The notes under the pieces were generated by a model that ran no database searches, was not told the DNA's origin, and was given only the letters and a program-made list of their open reading frames with translations. Below are positions 18,495-26,708 of a DNA stretch of 51,409 nt, piece after piece. The stretch covers positions 1 through 51,409 of the forward strand of contig JAQUDJ010000003.1 in assembly GCA_028685755.1 (NCBI GenBank). Reading direction: 5' to 3'. A program made the position numbers and the translations under genes. Origin of the DNA: Eubacteriales bacterium (lineage in GTDB: Bacteria > Bacillota > Clostridia > Saccharofermentanales > UBA5734). Numbering within the stretch: the first letter of the stretch is position 1; each line of letters starts with the position of its first letter.

Positions 18495-19324
18495 CCGGGC
18501 ATCTCGCTGTAAAGGTTGAGGATTGTCGAGCCGACTTGGTCAAATGCCGTAGCGGAATCTGATGCGCGCATCAAGGTCTCACCAACCAGCACGGCATGAG
18601 CGCCCGCGCGATAGACCCGCGCCATATCACGCGGGGTGACGATGCCACTTTCGGCAACGACAATCCGATCTTGCGGAATTACACCGGCAAGACGTTCGGT
18701 CGTGCCGAGGTCAACTTGGAAAGACTTCAAATCACGGTTGTTAATGCCAATTATGTGGACGCCACAATCCAAGGCCCGCATGAGTTCTTCCATAGTATGG
18801 ACTTCGACTAATACAGATAATCCGAGACTTTTGGTTTGGGCATAAAATTCGCGAATTTGCGGATTGCTGAGCAAGGCGACGATCAACAAAATGGCCGATG
18901 CGCCTAAGAGCCGAGCCTCGTAGATTTGGTAGGCATCGATTGTAAAATCCTTGCGGAGAATCGGTTGCGGAACGGCGGCGTGAATCGCGCGCAGATGTTC
19001 GTCTGAGCCGAGAAAAAAGTCTTCCTCAGTTAAAACGGAAATCGCTTGGACGTTCGCTGCCGCATAGGCCATGGCCTGTTCGACCGGCCGGAAATCAGGG
19101 GCAATGATGCCTTTGGAAGGCGAGGCCTGTTTGATCTCAGCAATCAAGCCTAGACTTTTGGGCTTGATCAGAGCAGCCGCAAAATCTGACGGCTGTTGTG
19201 TGAGAGCCTCGGCATCACGGCGAAGCTGTTCGAAGGCAATGGTGTTTTGGCGTTGATCGAGGCGAAAGCGCTTCTGATCGACGATCCGATCGAGGATTGT
19301 GCCGGTTGTTGTGATGTGTGTCAT
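18491..19324 (-). CDS. trpC: Indole-3-glycerol phosphate synthase
   Basis: Closes the indole ring from CdRP. It has the hallmark IAEIKQASPSKGII (catalytic Lys and Glu), VLTEEDFFLGS, ILRKDFTIDAYQIYEA, and the later GINNRDLKSFQVDL and VAESGI blocks. It is 277 aa. The ATG overlaps the trpD stop. Confidence 0.95.
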   Translation of the reverse strand: MTHITTTGTILDRIVDQKRFRLDQRQNTIAFEQLRRDAEALTQQPSDFAAALIKPKSLGLIAEIKQASPSKGIIAPDFRPVEQAMAYAAANVQAISVLTEEDFFLGSDEHLRAIHAAVPQPILRKDFTIDAYQIYEARLLGASAILLIVALLSNPQIREFYAQTKSLGLSVLVEVHTMEELMRALDCGVHIIGINNRDLKSFQVDLGTTERLAGVIPQDRIVVAESGIVTPRDMARVYRAGAHAVLVGETLMRASDSATAFDQVGSTILNLYSEMPG

Positions 19325-20370
19325 ATCTTAATCTCACTTTCGTGGGGCAGTTGCGGATTGTGCCGAACGGTGCGAAGTTTGGCTATTAGCTGATTTACAG
19401 CACCGCTGTCGATGGCTTGCGCGGCCAAGACATAGGCATCTTGGAGCGTCGCTGCCTTTTGGCCAACATAGATTGTGGCAGCAGCATTGATCAGAATAAC
19501 ATCCCGAACCGGGCCCTGCTGCCCGTCAAATGCGGCTTGAATAATCCGCACATTATCGGCCGGACTATCGCCTTTGATCGCCTCAAGTGGCGCAGTTGGC
19601 AAGCCAAAGTCCTGTGGTTTGACAAGATAGGTTTTAATGTCGCCGTTCTTCAATTCGACAACGGCCGTTTCACCGGTAATCGTGATCTCATCTGTGTGGT
19701 CACTGCCATGAACGATCATGGCATGTTCGACCCCGATCGCTTTCATCGTTTCTGCGACAAAGGGCATAATCGCCGCATCGTGGACGCCGACGACCTGACC
19801 TTTGGCGCCTGCCGGATTGGAAAGAGGACCGAGAATGTTGAACAAGGTGCGAATCCCGAGCTGGCGGCGAATCGGGCCAGCATGGCGCATCGCCGGGTGG
19901 AAAGTTGGCGCAAACATAAACCCGAAACCATAAGTTTCGATGCAAGATTTTACTTCATCAGGGGTCAGGGTGATATCGAGGCCAAGCGCCTCATAAAAAT
20001 CGGCACTGCCGGATTTGCTCGACACGGAACGATTGCCGTGTTTGGCGACTTTGGCGCCGGCTGCAGCTGCGACGAGCGCAGCGGATGAGCTGATGTTGAT
20101 CGTGCCCGTTTGATCTCCGCCGGTGCCGACCGGGTCAACGAGGAAGTCGACATCCGGATGAATGCGGACGGCGACATCGCGCATCGATTTAACGCCACCA
20201 GTCATTTCGGCAACCGTTTCACCACGGACGCGCAAGCCCATCAAAAAAGCAGCAATATCAATCGGTTGGGTTTCGCCGGCCATAATTTCGGCAATGGCAT
20301 GGTATGCTTCAGCTTCGGTCAACGGTTTGCCTTCGCTGATTTTACGGATGATTTGATTAACTGTGCCCAT
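19321..20370 (-). CDS. trpD: Anthranilate phosphoribosyltransferase
   Basis: Transfers phosphoribose from PRPP to anthranilate. It has the motif DPVGTGGDQTGTINIS (PRPP loop), KHGNRSVSSKSGSADFYEALG, and the conserved GPLSNPAGA. The 349 aa length is normal. It is the first gene after the T-box leader, and ATG 20370 follows a GGAGG. As first gene it sets the unusual trpDCFBA-EG order. Confidence 0.96.
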   Translation of the reverse strand: MGTVNQIIRKISEGKPLTEAEAYHAIAEIMAGETQPIDIAAFLMGLRVRGETVAEMTGGVKSMRDVAVRIHPDVDFLVDPVGTGGDQTGTINISSSAALVAAAAGAKVAKHGNRSVSSKSGSADFYEALGLDITLTPDEVKSCIETYGFGFMFAPTFHPAMRHAGPIRRQLGIRTLFNILGPLSNPAGAKGQVVGVHDAAIMPFVAETMKAIGVEHAMIVHGSDHTDEITITGETAVVELKNGDIKTYLVKPQDFGLPTAPLEAIKGDSPADNVRIIQAAFDGQQGPVRDVILINAAATIYVGQKAATLQDAYVLAAQAIDSGAVNQLIAKLRTVRHNPQLPHESEIKI

Positions 20371-20432
20371 AATTGAGACCTCCTAGTGGATGTTCGGCCC
20401 CGCGCATTGCGACGAGCCGAGGATGCCGGAAA

Positions 20433-20712
20433 ATAAAAAAATACCCCTGTCCTCTCTGGGACAAGAGCATCAACTCCTGCGGTACCACCCGGATTGGTCT
20501 TTTATTGCAAAAAGACCCTCTTTGTTCACGTACATACATACGTGCTCGCGGGGTAACGGGCCGAGTTCCCGTCAGTGCCTACTCGCGACGCATCAGCTGC
20601 GTGTTTTCGGACTGCCCTCCTGAATCCATTCGACCCGGCGTCTCATGCTGCATTCTCACCATCGGCAGCTCTCTGGGATGACCCATCCGGATGTACTCGC
20701 TTCAGTCATAGG
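20433..20712 (-). promoter_or_regulatory. T-box leader (tRNA-Trp sensing) of the trp operon
   Basis: On the minus strand the leader has a Stem I region with an AGTA motif (GCGAGTAC), a candidate Trp specifier TGG (plus-strand CCA at 20626-20628, context GAATGGATTC), the T-box GGGTGGTACCGC (20480-20491), and a terminator stem ending in T7 (20433-20467). A minus-strand TTGACC (20749-20754) with TAATTT-like -10 (20728-20733) is a possible promoter, with a short 15-nt spacer. Uncharged tRNA-Trp would favour the antiterminator and switch on trpD and the genes after it. Confidence 0.92.
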
Positions 20713-20788
20713 TTTATGACATCTGTTAAATTACCCCCATCATAAACGGGTCAAAGGGGTTTGTCAAACGGTGGAGTTACTGACAGAG

Positions 20789-21021
20789 TTTTCCACAAAC
20801 CGCTTGCCCGAATAATTGTTCGCCTAAAATGCGAATACTGCCTTACACCCCTGAATAATCGCTGTTTATGCAGGAATATGACAACTTCACGCTTTTTTTA
20901 GAATCCCGTGAAACAATTGTGTTGCAAGAGTTTTACAGAATTATTACACGTGAAACATTAAAAAAAGTTATCAACAGACTTATCCACATTATCCACAATT
21001 CTGTGCAAAAGCTTATCCCCA
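20789..21021. other. DnaA-box cluster, candidate replication origin or DnaA-regulated region
   Basis: Two perfect DnaA boxes (TTATCCACA) lie head to tail at 20980-20988 and 20989-20997. One-mismatch boxes are at 20789-20797 (TTTTCCACA), 20968-20976 (TTATCAACA) and 21013-21021 (TTATCCCCA). All have the same orientation. AT-rich DNA and a parS-like site precede the main group. Genes diverge on either side (trp leftward, glmU rightward). dnaA and dnaN are not adjacent, so an origin role is inferred only. Confidence 0.6.
20942..20957. promoter_or_regulatory. parS-like ParB-binding site
   Basis: TATTACACGTGAAACA matches the palindromic parS consensus TGTTTCACGTGAAACA at 14 of 16 positions. A second partial half-site, CCCGTGAAACA, is at 20905-20915. 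Sites of this type cluster near the origin in Firmicutes. Confidence 0.6.
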
Positions 21022-21146
21022 GAATTCACAGGACACAGAATGATTTTGCCGCGGAAATTTGCCGTTTTTAAAAAGTTCATTAGGCCCGATCCGGCCAATC
21101 TGCTATAATGTCGGGTGGAAGAAATAGCTTCTGGAGGAAGTCAAAA

Positions 21147-22532
21147 ATGCAGGTTTGTGCCGTAATTCTCGCCGCTGGCGAAGGCAAACGCATGAAATCC
21201 AAACACGCCAAAGTGGTCCACCAAGCTGCGGGCCTACCGCTCATCAGTTGGGTCAAAGCAGCTTTAGACGGCGCGAATGCTGAGGATCAAGTCTATATTG
21301 TTGGCCATCGCCAAGAAGAAGTACGAGCTGTCTTAGGCGAATCGGTTGCCTTTGTCCTTCAGGAACAGCAACTCGGAACAGGCCATGCTGTCCAACAAGC
21401 CTCCCATTTCTTAGAAGGCCGCCGTGGCGCAACATTAATCATGTGTGGCGACACGCCGCTCGTCACCGCTGCTTCGTTGCGCAGTGTTCTCGACACTTTT
21501 GAAAAAGACCACTACGCCGCGATTGTGGTCACAGCCCATGCACCAGACCCGACCGGCTATGGGCGGATTTTGCGTGATGAACGTGGCCATGTGCAAGCAA
21601 TTGTCGAACACCGTGACGCCACACCCGAACAACGTGAAATTTGCGAAGTTAATGCAGGCATGTATTGTTTTGATACAGCTTTACTCTTATCAGCGCTCGG
21701 TCGCATCGGTTGCCGCAATTCCCAACAAGAATTCTACCTTACGGATACCATCGAAATTCTGCGGCAGGATGGCCACAAAATCGGCGCTAGCTCTTTACCC
21801 TTTGAAGAAGTCCTCGGCGTTAACGATCGCCGCCAACTCCAAGAATCAATGGCGATTTTAAATCGTCGAATCCTTGAAAAGCACATGATTGACGGCGTTA
21901 CTATTGTCGATCCAGCCACGACTTGGATTGAACAGGGTGTCACAATCGGCACAGACACCACGATCCTCCCTAATTGCAGCATCAAAGGTTCCACCGAGAT
22001 TGGCAGTGATGCGGTCATCGGCCCAGACACCCATTTAGTCGACATGAAAGTGGCTGATGGCGTCCGCCTCGATCATGTGACGGCTGTCGAGAGTGAAATC
22101 GGCGCCCGCGCCTATATCGGCCCCTATTCCCATATTCGCCCCGGCTCCAAGATTGGTCCGAACTGTCGCTTAGGCAATTTTGTTGAAATCAAAAACTCAA
22201 CCCTCGGTGCCGATTGCTATTTGATCCATCAGTGTTATATCGGCGACACCGACGTCGGTCATAACGTCAATATCGGCTCAAGCGCTAGCACGGCCAATTA
22301 CGACGGAGTCAACAAGTCCCGTTCGGCCATTGGCAGCCATGCTTTTATCGGCAGTAACAGTTGCCTCGTTTCACCGGTTTCTGTCGACGAAAATGCCTAT
22401 GTTGCTGCGGGCTCAACGATTACCGAAGGCGTCAACGAATACGCTCTCGCAATCGCCCGCGCCCATCAGATTAACAAAGAAGACTGGGTCAAGACGCGTG
22501 GCCTAAATCGCAATCAGCGTCTCAATCCTTAA
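21147..22532 (+). CDS. glmU: Bifunctional GlmU (GlcN-1-P acetyltransferase / UDP-GlcNAc pyrophosphorylase)
   Basis: Makes UDP-GlcNAc, the substrate of MurA. The N-terminal nucleotidyltransferase (about 1-230) starts AVILAAGEGKRMKSKHAKVVH, a variant of LAAGxGTRMxxxxPKVLH. QQLGTGHAVQQA and CGDTPLV follow. The C-terminal part (about 250-455) is a left-handed beta-helix with hexapeptide repeats and the acetyl-transfer region (IGPYSHIRPGS, GNFVEIKNS, NYDGVNK). It is 461 aa. ATG 21147 follows GGAGG (21133-21137). A TATAAT lies at 21104-21109. Confidence 0.96.
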   Translation: MQVCAVILAAGEGKRMKSKHAKVVHQAAGLPLISWVKAALDGANAEDQVYIVGHRQEEVRAVLGESVAFVLQEQQLGTGHAVQQASHFLEGRRGATLIMCGDTPLVTAASLRSVLDTFEKDHYAAIVVTAHAPDPTGYGRILRDERGHVQAIVEHRDATPEQREICEVNAGMYCFDTALLLSALGRIGCRNSQQEFYLTDTIEILRQDGHKIGASSLPFEEVLGVNDRRQLQESMAILNRRILEKHMIDGVTIVDPATTWIEQGVTIGTDTTILPNCSIKGSTEIGSDAVIGPDTHLVDMKVADGVRLDHVTAVESEIGARAYIGPYSHIRPGSKIGPNCRLGNFVEIKNSTLGADCYLIHQCYIGDTDVGHNVNIGSSASTANYDGVNKSRSAIGSHAFIGSNSCLVSPVSVDENAYVAAGSTITEGVNEYALAIARAHQINKEDWVKTRGLNRNQRLNP

Positions 22533-22533
22533 G

Positions 22534-23118
22534 ATGGCCGAGCAAACCTTGTGGCTGATTGTCGGACTTGGCAATCCTGGCAAACAATATGAAAAAAATT
22601 GGCACAACAGTGGCTATATGGCGATGGAAATTCTCAGCCAACGCTACAACCTTGCTATCAATAAGATTCGCTTCAAAGGATTGACCGGCCAAGGCACGAT
22701 CGCGGGCCAAAAGGTCATCCTTTTAAAGCCGACGACTTTTATGAATTTATCCGGTGAAAGTGTCCGGGAAGCGATGACTTTTTACAAAATCCCACCGGAA
22801 CGGACGCTGATTATCTACGACGATCTTGACATCCCAGTCGGGACGATCAGGATGCGACCAGCAGGCGGTACCGGTACACACAATGGTATGCGGTCGATCG
22901 TCAACATCCTCGGGCTTCAATGTTTTCCGCGCATTCGTGTCGGGATCGGCCCCCTCCCGGAGAATTGGGAACTCGTCAATTATGTCCTTGCGGATATTCC
23001 CAAAGATCGCCAGACCGACTTTTTCGCCGCTCTTAATAAGGCCGTCGATGCCGTCGAATGGACGCTGCGTGAGGGCCTCGAAAATGCCATGAACAAGGCA
23101 AACCAAGGAAACCCATGA
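22534..23118 (+). CDS. pth: Peptidyl-tRNA hydrolase
   Basis: Releases peptides from peptidyl-tRNA lost by ribosomes. It has the motifs VGLGNPGKQYEKNWHNSGYM (catalytic H24; N14 in GNPG), KPTTFMNLSGESV, IIYDDLDIPVG and GTGTHNGMRSI. The 194 aa length is normal. ATG 22534 begins one base after the glmU stop, without an obvious Shine-Dalgarno, so coupling is likely. The glmU-pth-mfd order is also known from Bacillus, with extra genes there. Confidence 0.95.
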   Translation: MAEQTLWLIVGLGNPGKQYEKNWHNSGYMAMEILSQRYNLAINKIRFKGLTGQGTIAGQKVILLKPTTFMNLSGESVREAMTFYKIPPERTLIIYDDLDIPVGTIRMRPAGGTGTHNGMRSIVNILGLQCFPRIRVGIGPLPENWELVNYVLADIPKDRQTDFFAALNKAVDAVEWTLREGLENAMNKANQGNP

Positions 23119-26100
23119 TCGAATATGAACTCAAACAACTCCTCAATCACGTGCGACTCGACCCGGCCTATACCCGACTGGCCGGGCTTTTTTCACGCAA
23201 TCAACGCCAACCGGTCAATGTCTTTGGCTTGCAAGACACCCAGAAAACTGTCCTTGCTTTAGCCTTAGCAACCGAATTAGGCAACAAACCGTGTATCCTC
23301 GTCCCAGATGAATTGCGCGCCCGCGCAGTCGCGGCAGATCTGCGCGCGTTACTTGATCAGCCTGTTCTCGTTTTTCGCCCCCGTGAACTAAACCTGACCG
23401 ATGCTGACGCCACGAGCCATGAAGAAGAACATGCTCGGCAAGCGATCCTCGGCCAATTACAGAGTGGCGATTTTGCGGCACTCGTCATCCCCGCTGCGGC
23501 GCTGCTGCAGCGACTGATTGCGCCCAAAATCTACCGGGCGGCTACAATTCAGCTCACCATCGGTCAGCAAATTGCCCCAAAAGTTTTAGCTGAAGCCTTG
23601 CTCGCAGCAGGCTTTGAGCGAATGCGCTTGATTGAAGGTCCTGGTCAATTTGCCATGCGTGGCGATATTCTCGACATTGGTCTGGCTCGGACCGATGACA
23701 GCGATGAAGCGAATGGAATCCGCTTATCGTTTTTTGATGACGAAATCGACGCGATCAAAACGTTTGATGTTGAGAGTCAACGTTCGCAGACGATGTTACA
23801 AGCCGTAACGATCACCCCTGTCCGCGAAATTCTGCCAACGCCGGATCAACAAGCACTGATCGCTGAACAAATGGCCGATATCGCTAAGTGTATTTTCAAA
23901 GAACGGATCGCCGCAGGCGCCTTCCGCGATGAAGCCGAAGCCTTTAGGCAATTGGCGCATCGCGATGTGGAGCGCTTTCAACAGCACTTGAGTTTTGCGG
24001 GCTTAGACCGCTGGTTAGCCCTTTTTACACCCGAAAAGTCGACCATACTTGACCATGCCCAAGCCGCTGGTTGCCTGTTTTTCCTCGATGAACCTTTGCG
24101 CTGGCGCAATCGCCTCGACGCGTCTCAGGCCGAATTTGATGAACGGATTCGGGCGATGCTCAGCAAAACACAAGTTTTACCGCTGACCGCAGAATCCCAA
24201 TTGCGCGGCGTCGATATCGCGCGCTGGATTGACCAACATGGCCGAATCGTTGCGCTCGCCAATATCGCGGCGTCCGGCAATGGCCTCCCAGGGGGCAATT
24301 CCATAGACATCAACGGTCGTCCGGCGGATGGATTTCGTGGCCGCGAAGAAAAACTGGCGTCGGAGTGTGCCGATTGGCTCCGGCAAGGCACACAGCCTTT
24401 CCTATTTACCGGATCAGAGAGCCGCCGCCAACGGTTATACGAATTTTTCCGTGAACACGATCTCGCCCTAACGATTTCCGACAGCCCCTTAAAAGCCGGT
24501 TTTGTCTGGCCAGCTGCGCAGCTCGCGATCGTGGGCACCCAAGATATATTCGGTAGTGAACGCCAGAGTCGGCGTCGCCATTCCAATGGTATCAAAATCG
24601 ATCTGTTCAGTGATCTCGTGCCCGGCGAAATGGTCGTCCACGAAGCCCACGGGATCGGTCGTTACGATGGACTAGTCCAAGTCGAAAACAGCGGTGTCCG
24701 TCGCGATTATTTGCATGTTACATATGCGAACAGTGATAGTCTATACATTCCGATGGAGAGTCTTGACCAGCTCCAAAAATTCGTCGGCGCTGAGGGTAAA
24801 GAACCCAAACTATCAAAGCTCGGTGGCCAAGAATGGGCCCGCCAGAAAGAAAAAGCGCGTGATTCGATCCGCAAACTAGCAACTGACCTGATCAAGCTTT
24901 ATGCCGAACGAGCCGCGCGAAAGGGGAACGATTTTGGCGAAGATACCGTGTGGCAACGCGAATTCGAAGAAGATTTCCCTTACGAAGAAACAGCTGATCA
25001 GCTGACAAGCATTGCTGAAATCAAGCAGGATATGGCCTCTGAAAAAGTCATGGATCGCCTACTCTGTGGTGACGTGGGCTTCGGTAAAACTGAAGTTGCC
25101 TTTCGAGCTGTGTTCAAAGCCGTGATGGGCAATAAGCAAGCCGCCTTCCTCGCCCCGACCACCGTGCTTGCCCAGCAGCATTTTGAAAACCTCAAAAAGC
25201 GAATGGCAGGCTTCCCTGTGACGATCGGACTACTCTCGCGCTTTGCCAACGATGCCATGCAAAAGCAGACAGTTTCCGGTGCCATAACGGGTAAAGTCGA
25301 CATCGTCGTCGGCACACATCGCCTGCTCTCAAAGGATGTCGTTTTTAAGAACCTCGGCTTACTTGTTGTCGACGAAGAACAGCGGTTTGGTGTTGATCAC
25401 AAAGAAAAAATCAAAGCGACTTATCCGATGGTCGATGTTCTGACTTTATCCGCCACCCCGATTCCGCGCACCTTACACATGGCGATGTCGGGCATTCGTG
25501 ATATCAGCGTACTTGAAGAACCACCGCATGACCGCCGCCCGGTCCAGACTTATGTCATGGAATATGACGAAGAAATCATGACGGAAGCCATCTTGCGTGA
25601 ACTCTCGCGCCAAGGCCAAGTCTTTTATTTGTTCAACGATACCCACCGAATCGTTGAAAAAGCCGCCCATCTCGAAAAGCTTTTGCCTGGCGCGCGGATC
25701 ACAGTCGCGCATGGCAAAATGAGTGAAAAACGTCTCGAAGAAGTCATTGAGGACTTTATTGAAGGCCAAGCTGATGTCCTGGTCTGTACGACAATCATCG
25801 AATCCGGCATCGATATGCCCCACGTCAATACGATCATCATCGAAGACGCTGACCGTCTCGGTTTAGCCCAACTTTACCAATTGCGCGGCCGTGTCGGACG
25901 TTCCGATCGCCAAGCCTTTGCCTACGTCACCTATCGCCGCGATAAAATCCTCACCGAAGTCGCGGAAAAGCGCCTCGCGGCCATTCGCGATTTCACTGAA
26001 CTCGGGGCAGGCTTCAAGATTGCCTTGCGGGATCTCGAAGTGCGCGGTGCCGGCAATCTTTTAGGCGGCGAACAGCACGGACACCTTGACGCGATCGGCT

Positions 26101-26621
26101 ACGACTTATATTGCAAAATGCTCGAAGAAGCAATTCTCGAGCAAAAAGGTGAGTCCGTTGAAAAAGCCGTCGCGGCAACGATCGATCTGTCACTCGATGC
26201 CTTTATCCCCAAAGTCTATATCCCAGACGAAGGGCAGCGCATGGACATGTACCGCCGGATCGGCGGCATTCGTACGCTGTCAGATTATACCGATGTCCAC
26301 GACGAACTGATCGACCGCTATGGCGACATCCCGGATCCGGTGATTTGGTTGACCGATATCGCACTGATCCGCGCCGCTGCCGGGCGCTGTGGTTTTATCA
26401 AAATTGAAACGGCACAGGACAATTTTGTGCTCACTTACGCAGAAAACAAAAAGCCAGATATGGCCGGTCTATCAGGTCTTTTGGGTGCACCACAATTCAA
26501 AGGCCGAATCCTTTTCAATGCCGGAACCAAGCCTTATCTAGTCTTTCGCGCCGCTGCCAAATCGCGCCCCGATTGGACGAAAAATCTGCGCGAGCTATTT
26601 ACGTTGTTGGATAGGTCATAA
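23115..26621 (+). CDS. mfd: Transcription-repair coupling factor
   Basis: Removes RNA polymerase stalled at lesions and recruits UvrA. Domains in order: UvrB-like N-terminal module (about 1-350, partly divergent), RNA-polymerase-interacting CarD-like domain (about 500-565, DLVPGEMVVHEAHGIGRYDG), helicase domain 1 with Walker A DVGFGKTE (about 650) and VVDEEQRFG (about 750), helicase domain 2 with TTIIESGIDMPHVNT and QLYQLRGRVGRS, and the C-terminal TRCF domain. It is 1168 aa, as expected. The start ATG overlaps the pth stop. An 18-bp array begins at its stop codon. Confidence 0.97.
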   Translation: MIEYELKQLLNHVRLDPAYTRLAGLFSRNQRQPVNVFGLQDTQKTVLALALATELGNKPCILVPDELRARAVAADLRALLDQPVLVFRPRELNLTDADATSHEEEHARQAILGQLQSGDFAALVIPAAALLQRLIAPKIYRAATIQLTIGQQIAPKVLAEALLAAGFERMRLIEGPGQFAMRGDILDIGLARTDDSDEANGIRLSFFDDEIDAIKTFDVESQRSQTMLQAVTITPVREILPTPDQQALIAEQMADIAKCIFKERIAAGAFRDEAEAFRQLAHRDVERFQQHLSFAGLDRWLALFTPEKSTILDHAQAAGCLFFLDEPLRWRNRLDASQAEFDERIRAMLSKTQVLPLTAESQLRGVDIARWIDQHGRIVALANIAASGNGLPGGNSIDINGRPADGFRGREEKLASECADWLRQGTQPFLFTGSESRRQRLYEFFREHDLALTISDSPLKAGFVWPAAQLAIVGTQDIFGSERQSRRRHSNGIKIDLFSDLVPGEMVVHEAHGIGRYDGLVQVENSGVRRDYLHVTYANSDSLYIPMESLDQLQKFVGAEGKEPKLSKLGGQEWARQKEKARDSIRKLATDLIKLYAERAARKGNDFGEDTVWQREFEEDFPYEETADQLTSIAEIKQDMASEKVMDRLLCGDVGFGKTEVAFRAVFKAVMGNKQAAFLAPTTVLAQQHFENLKKRMAGFPVTIGLLSRFANDAMQKQTVSGAITGKVDIVVGTHRLLSKDVVFKNLGLLVVDEEQRFGVDHKEKIKATYPMVDVLTLSATPIPRTLHMAMSGIRDISVLEEPPHDRRPVQTYVMEYDEEIMTEAILRELSRQGQVFYLFNDTHRIVEKAAHLEKLLPGARITVAHGKMSEKRLEEVIEDFIEGQADVLVCTTIIESGIDMPHVNTIIIEDADRLGLAQLYQLRGRVGRSDRQAFAYVTYRRDKILTEVAEKRLAAIRDFTELGAGFKIALRDLEVRGAGNLLGGEQHGHLDAIGYDLYCKMLEEAILEQKGESVEKAVAATIDLSLDAFIPKVYIPDEGQRMDMYRRIGGIRTLSDYTDVHDELIDRYGDIPDPVIWLTDIALIRAAAGRCGFIKIETAQDNFVLTYAENKKPDMAGLSGLLGAPQFKGRILFNAGTKPYLVFRAAAKSRPDWTKNLRELFTLLDRS

Positions 26622-26672
26622 GTTCGCGCGCGGTATTAAGTTCGCTCGAGATATTAAGTTCCTCGAGGCAGT
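26619..26672 (+). repeat. 18-bp tandem array anchored on the mfd stop codon
   Basis: Three units of TAAGTTCGCKCGMGRTAT type begin at 26619, 26637 and 26655; the first begins exactly with the mfd TAA and the third is degenerate. Units carry small palindromes (CGCGCG, CTCGAG). The array lies in the gap between mfd and the convergent oxidoreductase gene. Confidence 0.85.
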
Positions 26673-26708
26673 CGGATTATGTTGTCGAAAATGACTATTT
26701 CCGAATTA

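Noticed and set aside
20357-20539. 60-codon minus-strand frame at the trp leader
   Set aside because: It lies across the T-box terminator and antiterminator and overlaps the trpD start region. Control there is by T-box, not by a leader peptide.
20868-21071. 67-codon plus-strand frame in the DnaA-box region
   Set aside because: No ribosome site, and it is explained by AT-rich boxes. The DNA sites account for the sequence better.
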